Source: Akkermansia sp.
Lineage (GTDB): Bacteria; Verrucomicrobiota; Verrucomicrobiia; Verrucomicrobiales; Akkermansiaceae
DNA length: 36,601 nt
Assembly (NCBI RefSeq): GCF_020860705.1
Contig: NZ_JAJBTT010000043.1
Coordinates: 1-36,601, forward strand
Direction of reading: 5' to 3'
A program made the translations under genes and the position numbers. Of the stretch, positions 16,336 through 24,527 are shown one piece after another (within the stretch, counting starts at the first letter, position 1; the number at the start of each line of letters is the position of its first letter). A model generated the notes under the pieces. It was not told the origin of the DNA. It did not search any database and was given only the letters and a program-made list of their open reading frames with translations.

Positions 16336-18916
16336 TTTCTTTTCTGATTTGTTGTTTTAATTTCATCAATCTCTTTTCAGTATATTTCTGTGCCAATTCC
16401 TTATATTCCTGTTCAGTCATATTCTTGATGAGTTGATGAAATTTTTCTGCGCTTGGTTTTGGTATTCCCTGATAGTCGGGAAGGTATTGATGCCAATCTA
16501 TGTCCATGTAACGCATAATGCGAATTTCCAGCGGCGCAAATGGAATTGTTCTTGGACTAAAAGGGAAAAACTTTTTAGAAGCATAAGGATCAGGGAATTT
16601 TTCTTGTTTTTGATGCCAAATTTCCAGCATTAGTTGTTCAAAATTATCAGTTTCTTGTTCATTCCACATGCCTAAAGTCCATCTCCAATTAGGAATAAGG
16701 GATGAATTGGGGGCGGTATGCTGAATGATGCGGTAGATTTGCAGAGCTAATTGACGAGCCTTTGAAAGATAGGAGGGAGAAAAATGTGGAGCCGTAAGTT
16801 TGGACCAGTATTCCAAAAACAAGGCATGTGCTTTAGCGTCTTGATCAGTAATGGGACAAGGTTGAGGGCATTTTCCTGCATATTCAAACAGCATTGATTT
16901 TCGGATTGGTGGCGTTCCGTCTTTTTCTTCAAGCTTTGTAATGAAAATACCGTTTAGCAATGTGTTGAAAGAATAGTTTTTCCCAATGCGGATGAAATAA
17001 TATCCTTTTTCTTTGACAAGGATTGTTTTGTAGACTCCGGACCCGGCGAACGATTTAACTCGGAAACGAGTTAAAACCGGGGTTTTTAGAATATCTGCGG
17101 TTTCCTTTTGATCAAAATTTAGGGGTACGCGGTTTTGCTTGGGATCAATGAGATTAGGACTTAAAGCAAGTTCATCCGGATACTTGCTTTGGAATTTACG
17201 AACTTCCACAAGGTAGTCACGCTGGGCTGCATTGGCTTGTTCCAAGCCATTAGGGTTATAAAAATACAAAGATATCTGGTGTTTCCCTTCTGGCACTTTA
17301 ATGACAGCCCAGACATCAGGACCGTCAAAAGTTCTTGGATACGCCTCTCCATGATCATCCCATTCCGCTTCAGTTTTAGAATAATAGGAAAGATTATGCA
17401 GTACATTGGGATTTCCCGCCATGTTATGATGATGAATCCAATGGCGTAACGAATCATTAGGCGAACTGTGGCATCCTATTCTTCCGGCCACCATAATTTG
17501 AGAAGAAAGGTTTTCAAGAGTCATGCTAAGATCGCGGGGAATGTTTCCTGCCGCACATAGAACCGCAAAGTCCCGGCCGTACCGTTCACACCACCTTCCC
17601 TGTGTAGCCCAATCTTCTTTCCAAAATAAAGCCGGAGAATTTTTATTGTTGTCGCGATACTTTCCCAGATTCACTATTTCCTCTATCAATTTTTCTTGAT
17701 TCAGTGGTTGCGGATAAGACGGGTGATTCGGAAAATCTCTTTCATTGGCTTTTTTCTTCTCCCATGTGAGGTTACCTTTCGTGATATTGACTAATCCTCT
17801 TCCATAAGTGGCGGCATAAACGCTTCCATCCTGTAACGGCAGAAAGGCTGTTATCCACTGTGCAGGAAGTTTTTCCCATTCTGACGGAAATGTCTGTTGG
17901 TCGTATTTTTGCTTAGGAATAAGATTTTCTGTTTTCAATATTTTTAATGTCTTTTTGTCTACTAGGGCGGCTCCTTTGGTCCTCGTACCTACCCATATTC
18001 CCTCAGGAGTTTCACATAAACAGGTGATATAATCTTCCGGTAAAAGATCGTTTTTCCCATATTTCCTGGAAGACGCTTTGCCTCCTCCATATACTCCCTT
18101 GTTTTTTGCTTCGTAATCTTTTCCTCTAATGTATTGCCAGCGGCCTGTTGGGAAATTGCTGGCGAGACCACATGTCGTGCCGAGCCATACATTACCATTT
18201 CCTTTAGCCAGAATTGCATTCCCAAGGTTGGAAGGAAGTCCTTCTCCCTTCCCACTGAACGGTTGCCGTATATATTGTTTAGCATCCCAGTACCAGGGAG
18301 CCTGAACATTTTCCCATTTAGAATACCCGCTTTTGGAGGAACTTGAGGCCACTCCACCGCAGGCATAGGCAAGCCATAGTTTTCCTTCGCTATCGAATGA
18401 CAGAGCCTCTACTTGGTCGGCAAGAAGGCCGTCATGACGATTTAAATCTCTCCAATGCTCATTGGCTGGATTGTAAATCGTCACTCCTCCGGAGGTGGAA
18501 ATTGCTACTTCACCACTGGTGGGAGAAACGGCAATGTCAAACACTCGTTCTCCGCATAAAGCATTTTCCTTTGTGTAGCTTTTCCAATTTTCTCCATTAA
18601 AAACAATAACACCTTGATTATCAGTCCCTACCCAGATACGCCCTTGTAAATCTTCCGCAATGGTATAGAAATTTTGTGTTTTTGGAAATCCTGCATAATA
18701 ATTTGTGTTGATCCACTCTCCATTTTTGTTTTCATCAAGAGATAGTTTGTATACGCCAGAACGTTCTCCTGTTACCCAAATGCTTCCATCAGAAGCTACT
18801 ATTCCATCAGTTAAAAGGGGGATGGGGCAAGCTGGCAAATCATATGCTGGCTGAGCATAAGCCGTGCCCACTATGCTTCCCATAACCAGAATGATGGATT
18901 TCAAAGAAAAAACCAT
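16328..18916 (-). CDS. Secreted seven-bladed Reg_prop beta-propeller protein
   Basis: This 862-aa protein has a signal peptide (residues 1-21). Seven propeller blades can be counted between about 36 and 380, each with a core like G-S-I-W-V-T-G, G-R-I-W-V-G-T-D, G-N-V-W-L-G-T-T or G-I-W-V-G-T-R. After the propeller come a conserved segment F-W-K-E-D-W-A-T-Q-G-R-W-C-E-R-Y-G (about 430), a beta-sandwich-like region with D-Y-L-V-E-V-R and G-V-Y-K-T-I-L-V, and a helical C-terminal domain rich in Trp and aromatic residues. No transmembrane segment, kinase or DNA-binding domain follows, unlike hybrid two-component sensors that use the same propeller. It is probably a periplasmic or surface ligand-binding or scaffold protein. 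A purine-rich AGAAGGGAG precedes the ATG. This is the intact relative of the broken gene at 10151-12671. Confidence 0.82.
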   Translation of the reverse strand: MVFSLKSIILVMGSIVGTAYAQPAYDLPACPIPLLTDGIVASDGSIWVTGERSGVYKLSLDENKNGEWINTNYYAGFPKTQNFYTIAEDLQGRIWVGTDNQGVIVFNGENWKSYTKENALCGERVFDIAVSPTSGEVAISTSGGVTIYNPANEHWRDLNRHDGLLADQVEALSFDSEGKLWLAYACGGVASSSSKSGYSKWENVQAPWYWDAKQYIRQPFSGKGEGLPSNLGNAILAKGNGNVWLGTTCGLASNFPTGRWQYIRGKDYEAKNKGVYGGGKASSRKYGKNDLLPEDYITCLCETPEGIWVGTRTKGAALVDKKTLKILKTENLIPKQKYDQQTFPSEWEKLPAQWITAFLPLQDGSVYAATYGRGLVNITKGNLTWEKKKANERDFPNHPSYPQPLNQEKLIEEIVNLGKYRDNNKNSPALFWKEDWATQGRWCERYGRDFAVLCAAGNIPRDLSMTLENLSSQIMVAGRIGCHSSPNDSLRHWIHHHNMAGNPNVLHNLSYYSKTEAEWDDHGEAYPRTFDGPDVWAVIKVPEGKHQISLYFYNPNGLEQANAAQRDYLVEVRKFQSKYPDELALSPNLIDPKQNRVPLNFDQKETADILKTPVLTRFRVKSFAGSGVYKTILVKEKGYYFIRIGKNYSFNTLLNGIFITKLEEKDGTPPIRKSMLFEYAGKCPQPCPITDQDAKAHALFLEYWSKLTAPHFSPSYLSKARQLALQIYRIIQHTAPNSSLIPNWRWTLGMWNEQETDNFEQLMLEIWHQKQEKFPDPYASKKFFPFSPRTIPFAPLEIRIMRYMDIDWHQYLPDYQGIPKPSAEKFHQLIKNMTEQEYKELAQKYTEKRLMKLKQQIRKENE

Positions 18917-19269
18917 ACTCCCTTCTGGGGAAAAATATGCAGAAAGTCAAGATGCATTTGTAAAAAAATGATGAATAATTGCTTTAAAGGTGAGATCTCT
19001 ACATGATTTGAGACAAAAAGTACTATAAAGAGAAATTTCTCAGTGACTTGCTTATGGAGAGGCGCTCTCTACTAGAGTGGTTACGGGGATATTCACACGG
19101 CTAATTTTGATGGCTTATTCATGTTTCTTTATATAGAGTTTATAAAAATTCTAATGAATGCCTTTCGGATAGCGCAAAAATGAAAAAAAGATATTTTGTT
19201 GCTGTAAAGTTTTCACTCTTTGCGATCTTGGCATGTTGGAGGAATACCGTTTGACGAAAGAATTGGGAA
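18917..19269. other. A+T-rich intergenic region at the right end of cassette 2
   Basis: These 353 bp contain no gene. They must carry the minus-strand promoter of the propeller gene, but no clearly matching -35/-10 pair stands out. Confidence 0.55.
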
Positions 19270-19351
19270 AAGAAGAAGGCAGGAAGTCCCTTGGGAGCAT
19301 CCTGCCTTTGTGAAGGTTTTGATACGGCTGTTCTGGTGCGTTTGCCGCTTG
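19270..19351. repeat. Direct repeat B: right boundary of the island
   Basis: Partner of 15576-15657. It ends 10 bp short of the stop codon of the thioredoxin-fold gene and includes that gene's terminator. Sequence to its left is island-specific; sequence to its right is conserved-type chromosome. Confidence 0.8.
19276..19308 (-). terminator. Rho-independent terminator of the thioredoxin-fold gene
   Basis: On the minus strand AAGGCAGGA (19300-19308) pairs with TCCTGCCTT (19276-19284) and is followed by CTTCTTTTCC. It lies about 53 bp past the stop at 19362. Confidence 0.75.
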
Positions 19352-19361
19352 CTGGATGGAG

Positions 19362-20579
19362 TTATGATTCCTTGGTCACGATGATGTCGCAGTCCGCCTC
19401 AAACCAGCCCTGGCCCTGGCAGTCAAAGACCAGGTCCGGCTTTTCGGAACCGGAGAGGCGCAGGGTGAATTCGCGGCCGTTTTTGTTCTGCTGTTCCTTG
19501 GGCAGTTCGCTGACCACGCGGTTTCCTCTCATGAAGCGGGGGTTGCGGATGTTGCAGCCGCCGCTGTTCATCTTGAAGGTGATTTTGTAGTTGCCGGGGC
19601 CGTTGAGCATGCTGGCGATGTTGACGCGGGTGGGCGTCAGCTCCGGACGAAGGTCGTAGCCCGTGAAACGCGGTTCCTTCAGGGTGACGGGTTCCGTCAG
19701 GTAGCGGTAATAGTTCTGGGCGCCTATTCCCATGAGGGTCTTGGGGGAGATTTTGGCGATGTCCGTCAGGGTTTTCAGAGCCAGGTCCTTTTTCCCTTCG
19801 CTGCGGTAGAGCCAGAATTTGGCGGCCATGACCTGCTGTTTCTGCAGGGGCGTCATGCCGGGGATCTTCAGCTGCTTGTCCACATAGGCATGGGCGGCCT
19901 TGTAGTCTTTCTGGCCGCCGTTTTTGCCGGAGTCTTCCACCATGCGCTGCACTTTCTCAATGTAGGGCAGGTGCTTGAAGGTGTATTTGAAATGCATGCC
20001 CTTGGTGTCTTCCGGGTCTGCCTGCTTGATTTTTTCCAGAATGTCTTTTCTGGCGGAGGCCGCATAGGGGGGCAGTTGCTGGAGGCCTTCCCCGTAAAGA
20101 AGAGCCGCGGTCACTCCGGAAGAAGCGGCCGCCTTTTCCCACAGGGCGTTGGCCTTGTTCTGCTGCTTCACGGCTTCCATGGCCTGCTTCATGACGGCGG
20201 GCAGCGTTTCCTTGGAAACGCCTTCGGACAGGAAGACCATGCCGCCGGTGGGGGAAACCACCTGGATGGCCGGGATGTTCCAGATTTCGCCGGGAGGCTT
20301 GGGAAGTTTCTTTTCTTCTTCCGTCATTTCGTCCCGTTCGTCCTGGATGCACCATAGGACGGGTTCCGCGGAGTCCCTGGCCAGATGCTCCACGGCGCGG
20401 GTAACTTCACGTGATTTTGGGGACCAGTCCGTGCCGGCCCACACGACGATCATGTATTTGTTGACGGTTTTGGCCTCGTCCTTGACGGCGCTGTAGGCCG
20501 GGAGGGCCGCCTGGACGGGCGCGCTCAGGAGCAGGGTTGCGGCCAGCAGGCCGGGAACGATGTTGAGATGGTGAAACAT
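19362..20579 (-). CDS. Secreted thioredoxin-fold protein lacking the CXXC motif
   Basis: The product is 405 aa from the ATG at 20579, beginning with a signal peptide (hydrophobic core L-L-A-A-T-L-L-L-S-A, cleavage near A-Q-A/A-A-L). The early strand and helix (K-Y-M-I-V-V-W-A-G-T-D-W-S-P-K-S-R-E-V) match the thioredoxin/thioredoxin_7 fold. There W-C-P-x-C would be expected; here both Cys are Ser (S53, S56), so disulfide chemistry is not expected. A helical middle part and a beta-rich C-terminal domain (about 300-405) follow. The longer frame from 20621 would overlap the upstream gene and lose the signal peptide, so 20579 is preferred; it begins 25 bp after that gene's stop. Probably cotranscribed with the transglutaminase-like gene and acting in the same compartment. 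Confidence 0.75.
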   Translation of the reverse strand: MFHHLNIVPGLLAATLLLSAPVQAALPAYSAVKDEAKTVNKYMIVVWAGTDWSPKSREVTRAVEHLARDSAEPVLWCIQDERDEMTEEEKKLPKPPGEIWNIPAIQVVSPTGGMVFLSEGVSKETLPAVMKQAMEAVKQQNKANALWEKAAASSGVTAALLYGEGLQQLPPYAASARKDILEKIKQADPEDTKGMHFKYTFKHLPYIEKVQRMVEDSGKNGGQKDYKAAHAYVDKQLKIPGMTPLQKQQVMAAKFWLYRSEGKKDLALKTLTDIAKISPKTLMGIGAQNYYRYLTEPVTLKEPRFTGYDLRPELTPTRVNIASMLNGPGNYKITFKMNSGGCNIRNPRFMRGNRVVSELPKEQQNKNGREFTLRLSGSEKPDLVFDCQGQGWFEADCDIIVTKES

Positions 20580-20604
20580 GGCGTAAATGGAAAAGGGTGC
20601 AGGG

Positions 20605-22833
20605 TTATTTTTCGTAAACAAGGATGTGGCGCAGGTGCATGAATTCCGGCTGGGCGTTCTTGGCTTCCACCTTGATCCACTTGGCCTTGGTGCCTTCCGG
20701 AGCGGTGATGACCCATTCCTTGGGCATGTTTTCCGTAGTTGCCAGGGGGAACCAGGTGGCTCCGTCCGTGGAGGTGGAGACTTCCATCTTTTTCATCCGG
20801 TCTTCATTGCCGTTGCGCTTGGTGACCACCAGCCCGGCCAGATCCACGCCGTTTTTGAGTTCCACAATGACGTTCGGATTTGCTTCCTTGTCCGTATGCT
20901 GGGACCCCCCGCAGGGACGCAGCAGGTTGATGTGGTCCCATGGACTGTCCCACTGGCACGTGGTGGAGCATCTGACCATGCCGTCCGCAGGCACCAGCTT
21001 CCAGCCCTGGGGGATGGCGGCATTGACTGTATTGGCGGACGTGTTGGCGTCAGAGAAGGAGGAGGCCGCGTTGCTCAAGGTCTGGAAGGCCGGGATGGAG
21101 CGGGCCATTTCCGTGGCATAGATGGCTTTGCCGTAAGCTTCTTTCAACTTCTTGGGATCAGGAGCGCTTCCGGAAGCCCCGGAGTCTCCCATCTGCTGGG
21201 CCACTTTGGCGAAGGCGTTGGAGAAGACGTCCGCCTGGCCGTTTTCCACAAAAGTTTTGACGGCCCATTCCAGAGCCTGCCCGAAGTTGGTGCCGTCCCC
21301 CGTTTTCAAGTGGGTGGAGAGAACCGTTTCCAGATAGGCCGCTTTTTCCTGCGGATTGGTCAGGAAGGCGGACTGGGAGTCCAGCACGGGCTGGAATTTC
21401 ACCGCCCAGGACGTGGGGGTGGAAGCGATGGTCTCATGCAGGTCTTTGAACCAGGTGATCCGGTCTCCGGACGGAATGTCCATCAGGAATTTATTCTGCA
21501 CGTCCTTCAGGATGTTGAAAGCGGCAAAGCCGTTGCCCTTGTAATGGGAAAGGGCGTCCTTGGCGTAGACGTACCAGTCGATGGGCTGCATGCCTTCCTT
21601 TTCCATCAGCAGGCGCTGAAGCTCCGTGCGGAAGAAGGGGTGCTGTGGCGTCTGTTTCAGCGCTTCCTCCCAGGCCTGGATGGCTTTGTCCCTGTTGCCG
21701 GCGGCTTCGTTCAGCCGTGCCTGCGCGGCCCACAGATAGGCCTGGTCCGCCCTGGCATTGTCCGCAAAGACGGTTTCCATCAGCAGATAGGAGGTGGGGG
21801 CTTCACTGCCGAAGATGTGGTTGTGCATGCCGCCGTCCGGTCCGCCGAAGCCGCCTTTCCACGCCCCTCGCTTGACGCGCACCGCATAGGCGCAGTGGCC
21901 GGGCTGCCCCACCGGGTAGGCAGGGATGCCGTGGGCCTGCGCCGCCATGGTTCCGAAGTAGGAGAGGCCGCCGCAGACGCCGCCGATGGCCTGCGTGTTT
22001 TCCGCCGAGCTGCAGGCGTCCCGCCACGGCACGTAAAACAGGGGGCCTTGAATGGTGTCCCCAAAGAAATTGTTGCCCGTATAGGGGGCTGCCCAGCAGG
22101 CGTCCGTATAGCGCCGCCAGGGAAGGTTGATGTGCTCATTGCTCCATTCGTAGGATTTGTCGTCCCACGTGTGTCCTACGACAAAGCGCATTTCCCACGG
22201 GCGCAGCTTGATGAAGCCGGGATGCAGCTTGTTCTCCTGATGCAGTTTCTTGAAAATCTGGTAGCGGCGCACCGGGTTGCTGTTGGCGGAGTTGATTTTC
22301 AGTTTTCCCGCCATGGGGCCTGTGGAAAAGACGGAGGCAATGCCGGTGGCCAGGGACTGGTAGTTCCGGAAGTCCGTGCTTCTGCCATCCGTTTTCCAGA
22401 TGTCGGAAAGGATTTGAAGGCCCTGCGGGGAATTTTCCGGGATCAACCCTGCGCCCAGGTAAAGTTCCATCCAGGCAGGGTCTTGTAAAAAGGCCTTGAT
22501 GAAGGCCGCATCCTGCGGGCTTTTGGAGAAAACGGCTTTTACGTTGTCCGGACCCGTGACGCGCAGGAGTTCGTGAATGTCCAGCTGGTGGCGGTATTGC
22601 GGGTTCTGAAGCAGTTTCTGTTCGGATTTGGTTTGTTCGTTGGCCGCCAGGAGGGAGGAGCGGAGTTCCGTTTGCAGTCCGGCAAAGTCGCCGCCGGCTA
22701 TTTTCTGCGCCAGGGAAGCCGGAAGCTGGCTGGCGGCGGCCGGCGCTTCCGTTTCAGGTTCCGTCAGATCCTGCGCCATGCAGACGGGGGCTGCCAGCAG
22801 GGATGTACAGAGAAGAAGATGGGAAATGTTCAT
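20605..22833 (-). CDS. Secreted transglutaminase-like protein with C-terminal discoidin domain
   Basis: The 742-aa product has a signal peptide (M-N-I-S-H-L-L-L-C-T-S-L-L-A-A-P-V-C-M-A). The helical N-terminal region leads into a transglutaminase-like core with probable nucleophile Cys287 (I-G-G-V-C-G-G-L) and His313 (V-G-Q-P-G-H-C-A-Y). TPR-like helices follow (E-A-A-G-N-R-D-K-A-I-Q-A-W-E-E-A-L). The last 130 or so residues look like an F5/8 type C (discoidin, CBM32-like) domain, with W-D-S-P-W-D-H-I-N and V-S-T-S-T-D-G-A-T-W. That suggests binding to glycan at the surface, with peptide or amide chemistry by the core; the substrate is unknown. It is a paralogue of the frameshifted gene at 13424-15285 and upstream partner of the thioredoxin-fold gene. 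Confidence 0.8.
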   Translation of the reverse strand: MNISHLLLCTSLLAAPVCMAQDLTEPETEAPAAASQLPASLAQKIAGGDFAGLQTELRSSLLAANEQTKSEQKLLQNPQYRHQLDIHELLRVTGPDNVKAVFSKSPQDAAFIKAFLQDPAWMELYLGAGLIPENSPQGLQILSDIWKTDGRSTDFRNYQSLATGIASVFSTGPMAGKLKINSANSNPVRRYQIFKKLHQENKLHPGFIKLRPWEMRFVVGHTWDDKSYEWSNEHINLPWRRYTDACWAAPYTGNNFFGDTIQGPLFYVPWRDACSSAENTQAIGGVCGGLSYFGTMAAQAHGIPAYPVGQPGHCAYAVRVKRGAWKGGFGGPDGGMHNHIFGSEAPTSYLLMETVFADNARADQAYLWAAQARLNEAAGNRDKAIQAWEEALKQTPQHPFFRTELQRLLMEKEGMQPIDWYVYAKDALSHYKGNGFAAFNILKDVQNKFLMDIPSGDRITWFKDLHETIASTPTSWAVKFQPVLDSQSAFLTNPQEKAAYLETVLSTHLKTGDGTNFGQALEWAVKTFVENGQADVFSNAFAKVAQQMGDSGASGSAPDPKKLKEAYGKAIYATEMARSIPAFQTLSNAASSFSDANTSANTVNAAIPQGWKLVPADGMVRCSTTCQWDSPWDHINLLRPCGGSQHTDKEANPNVIVELKNGVDLAGLVVTKRNGNEDRMKKMEVSTSTDGATWFPLATTENMPKEWVITAPEGTKAKWIKVEAKNAQPEFMHLRHILVYEK

Positions 22834-22941
22834 GTGAAAAGCTTGTTTGACAATAGCGGAAAGAAGGGGGGAAAGCCAGTTTGTTTTCCGACTTAATACG
22901 ATGCAGGAAAGGTGGTTTTATCATCGGTTGCGGGGCATTTT

Positions 22942-23541
22942 TCAGCACAAATGGTCGCAGAGCATTTTAATGCCCAGGCCGATGAGAATGAGTCCGGCCC
23001 CGGCTTCCAGATGAAAGGTCGGAAAGCGGTGCAGCCTCCTGGTCAGGAAAAAGCCGGCCGCCGTGCACAGGAAGGTGGTCAGGCCGATGACGCCGGCGGG
23101 AAGAAGGACGGCGTGGAGGGTAGGGGAGGTTCCGTACTGGGCGGAGGAAAGGTAGATGCTTACGCCTGCCACCAGGGCGTCTATGCTGGTGGCGATTCCC
23201 ACGGCCAGGAGGGTAGGCAGCGTCAGGCTGGTGACGTGGGGCATGTGTTCCTCTTCGTTACGGTGGTTCCAGCCTTCACGGATGACATTGACTCCTAGAA
23301 AGGTGAACACGGCAAAGCCCAGCCAGTGGTCCCAGTCCGCAATGTACTGGTGCACGGATCCCGTGAGCAGGAAGCCCACTACGGGCATCAGGAATTGTCC
23401 CGCTCCGGTGGACAGGGAGAGCCTGATGCCGTTACTCAAACGTTTTTGCTTAATGAGCAGGCCGTAGGAAAACGCCACGACGAAGGCGTCTACGGAGAGG
23501 GCAAAAGCCAGGAATAACAAGTCGGCAAGCGGCATGCTCAT
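22942..23541 (-). CDS. mntP: Manganese efflux pump MntP
   Basis: This 199-aa inner-membrane protein with six hydrophobic segments exports Mn2+ and protects against manganese toxicity. The two family repeats are evident: A-L-S-V-D-A-F-V-V-A-F-S-Y-G with Asp18, and G-I-A-T-S-I-D-A-L-V-A-G-V-S with Asp121, the conserved charged residues within the membrane. Length and the C-terminal half (G-L-G-I-K-M-L) fit the family. A promoter at 23552-23579 places the transcription start only a few bases before the ATG, leaving no room for the manganese riboswitch that controls mntP in many bacteria. Confidence 0.92.
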   Translation of the reverse strand: MSMPLADLLFLAFALSVDAFVVAFSYGLLIKQKRLSNGIRLSLSTGAGQFLMPVVGFLLTGSVHQYIADWDHWLGFAVFTFLGVNVIREGWNHRNEEEHMPHVTSLTLPTLLAVGIATSIDALVAGVSIYLSSAQYGTSPTLHAVLLPAGVIGLTTFLCTAAGFFLTRRLHRFPTFHLEAGAGLILIGLGIKMLCDHLC

Positions 23542-23551
23542 GCGGAGTGGA

Positions 23552-23579
23552 ACTCTAGGGCATCCCCGCTAAAAAGCAA
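23552..23579 (-). promoter_or_regulatory. mntP: Promoter of mntP, near-leaderless
   Basis: On the minus strand TTGCTT (23574-23579) and TAGAGT (23552-23557) are 16 bp apart. Transcription would start near 23545, about four bases before the ATG at 23541. Confidence 0.55.
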
Positions 23580-23587
23580 TTTTTTTG

Positions 23588-23631
23588 TGCCGTGCGGCTT
23601 TCCTCTACGGAAGGGGGGAAAGCCGGCGGCA
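23588..23631. repeat. Imperfect hairpin between the SGNH hydrolase gene and mntP
   Basis: GGCTTTCC (23596-23603) pairs with GGAAAGCC (23617-23624), and the outer TGCCG pairs with CGGCA (23588-23592 with 23627-23631). It lies 45 bp past the SGNH gene stop and just upstream of the mntP promoter. It may end the SGNH transcript, although no T tract follows on the minus strand. Confidence 0.5.
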
Positions 23632-23675
23632 ATGTTTTTAGCGCCACCTTTTGCCGGGGTGGCGGACGGAGCAGG

Positions 23676-24386
23676 TTACTTGCAGTATTTTTTCATGTAG
23701 GGCAGCACGGCGTCCGCCCATATGGCATAGCCCTTTTCCGTAAAATGCAGGTTGTCCTTGCTGATGCCCGGCAGGAGCTTGCCTGCGGAATCCAGGAAGC
23801 GCTTGTTGATGTTGGCATAGGTGGTGCGGGGCAGTTTGCACTGCGCGAGCACGGCGTTGATCTTGTCATTGTGCTGGCGCAGCTTGTCCTGGGGCCCTGT
23901 GCCGCGCGGGAAAATGCCCAGCAGGAGAACGTGGGTGTCCGGGAATCTGACCAGCAGGTGCTGTACGGCTCCCAGAATGCCCATGGCCGTTTTTTCCGGA
24001 GCTTCTCCTCCTTTGAAATGGCCGGTGTTGTTGGTGCCGATCATGACGATGCAGAGTTTTGGCTCCGTCTGGGCCGGAATGCCGGAGTCCGTGATGCGGT
24101 AGATCAGGTTGGTGGTCTGGTCCCCGGAGACACCGAAGTTGCAGGGATGGTAGAGGGCGAACGCCTTTTCCCATATTGGCTTTCCTTCCCTTTTCCAATA
24201 GTCCGTGATGGAGTCTCCCAGGAAAAGGACGCCGCAGGGATTGTTTTTCACCTGTTCCACCTGCTGTTCATATTGCTGCCTCCACCACTGGGGCTGTTCC
24301 CGGGGTACCGGCGCCAGGGGGGACGGCGGTGCCGCCATGAGGGGGGAAGACAGCAGGAAGAAGGCAAGTGCATGTAAAGTTTTCAT
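23676..24386 (-). CDS. Secreted SGNH/GDSL-family hydrolase
   Basis: The 236-aa product has a signal peptide (M-K-T-L-H-A-L-A-F-F-L-L-S-S-P-L-M-A-A). All four SGNH blocks are present: L-F-L-G-D-S-I-T-D (catalytic Ser59), F-G-V-S-G-D-Q (Gly of the oxyanion hole), I-G-T-N-N-T (Asn119) and D-N-L-H-F-T-E-K-G-Y (Asp211, His214). It should be an active esterase. Similar proteins include acetylhydrolases and carbohydrate O-acetylesterases, so removal of acetyl groups from glycans is plausible in a mucin degrader but not shown. It is divergent from rpoN. Confidence 0.88.
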   Translation of the reverse strand: MKTLHALAFFLLSSPLMAAPPSPLAPVPREQPQWWRQQYEQQVEQVKNNPCGVLFLGDSITDYWKREGKPIWEKAFALYHPCNFGVSGDQTTNLIYRITDSGIPAQTEPKLCIVMIGTNNTGHFKGGEAPEKTAMGILGAVQHLLVRFPDTHVLLLGIFPRGTGPQDKLRQHNDKINAVLAQCKLPRTTYANINKRFLDSAGKLLPGISKDNLHFTEKGYAIWADAVLPYMKKYCK

Positions 24387-24490
24387 TTGTATTTATGATA
24401 CGGCTATTTTTCAAAAACGTTACATGAAAAATTGTGGTCTTTTTCCGCAGCCGCGGGATGCGGGCATCTCTTGCGGAAGGGCGTTCCCCC

Positions 24491-24519
24491 TTGCCAGATT
24501 CCGGGGGCTGGTGTAGCTT
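24491..24519 (+). promoter_or_regulatory. rpoN: Predicted promoter of rpoN, near-leaderless
   Basis: TTGCCA (24491-24496) and TAGCTT (24514-24519) are separated by 17 bp. The ATG at 24528 lies 9 bp past the -10 box, so the mRNA would be almost leaderless. The -10 match is modest. Confidence 0.5.
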
Positions 24520-24527
24520 GTGGCGGT

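Larger units (their letters stand above)
9810..19269. mobile_element. Accessory island: two tandem cassettes in the rarA hotspot
   Basis: The region is visibly A+T-rich compared with the G+C-rich genes on both sides. Cassette 1 (about 9810-15575, genes on plus) and cassette 2 (about 15887-19269, genes on minus) are separated by a fragment of the right flank (15576-15657) fused to a fragment of rarA (15651-15886). Both cassettes carry a secreted beta-propeller gene followed by a small secreted Ig-like gene. No integrase, transposase, phage gene or tRNA-type attachment site is visible, so movement was more likely by recombination in the conserved flanks than by an encoded element. 'Island' here is inferred from composition and repeats. 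Confidence 0.7.

Noticed and set aside
9810..19269. Prophage, transposon or integrative element with its own recombinase
   Set aside because: No integrase, transposase, relaxase or phage structural gene is visible, and the flanking repeats are gene fragments, not short attachment sites or inverted repeats.
20587..22488. 633-codon plus-strand frame
   Set aside because: Antisense shadow of the transglutaminase/discoidin gene, with Gly/Val/His-rich composition typical of such shadows.
23542..23675. Manganese (yybP-ykoY) riboswitch upstream of mntP
   Set aside because: The hairpin at 23588-23631 lies upstream of the best promoter, and the predicted leader is only a few bases, so there is no room for the aptamer. 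I also see no conserved aptamer core.
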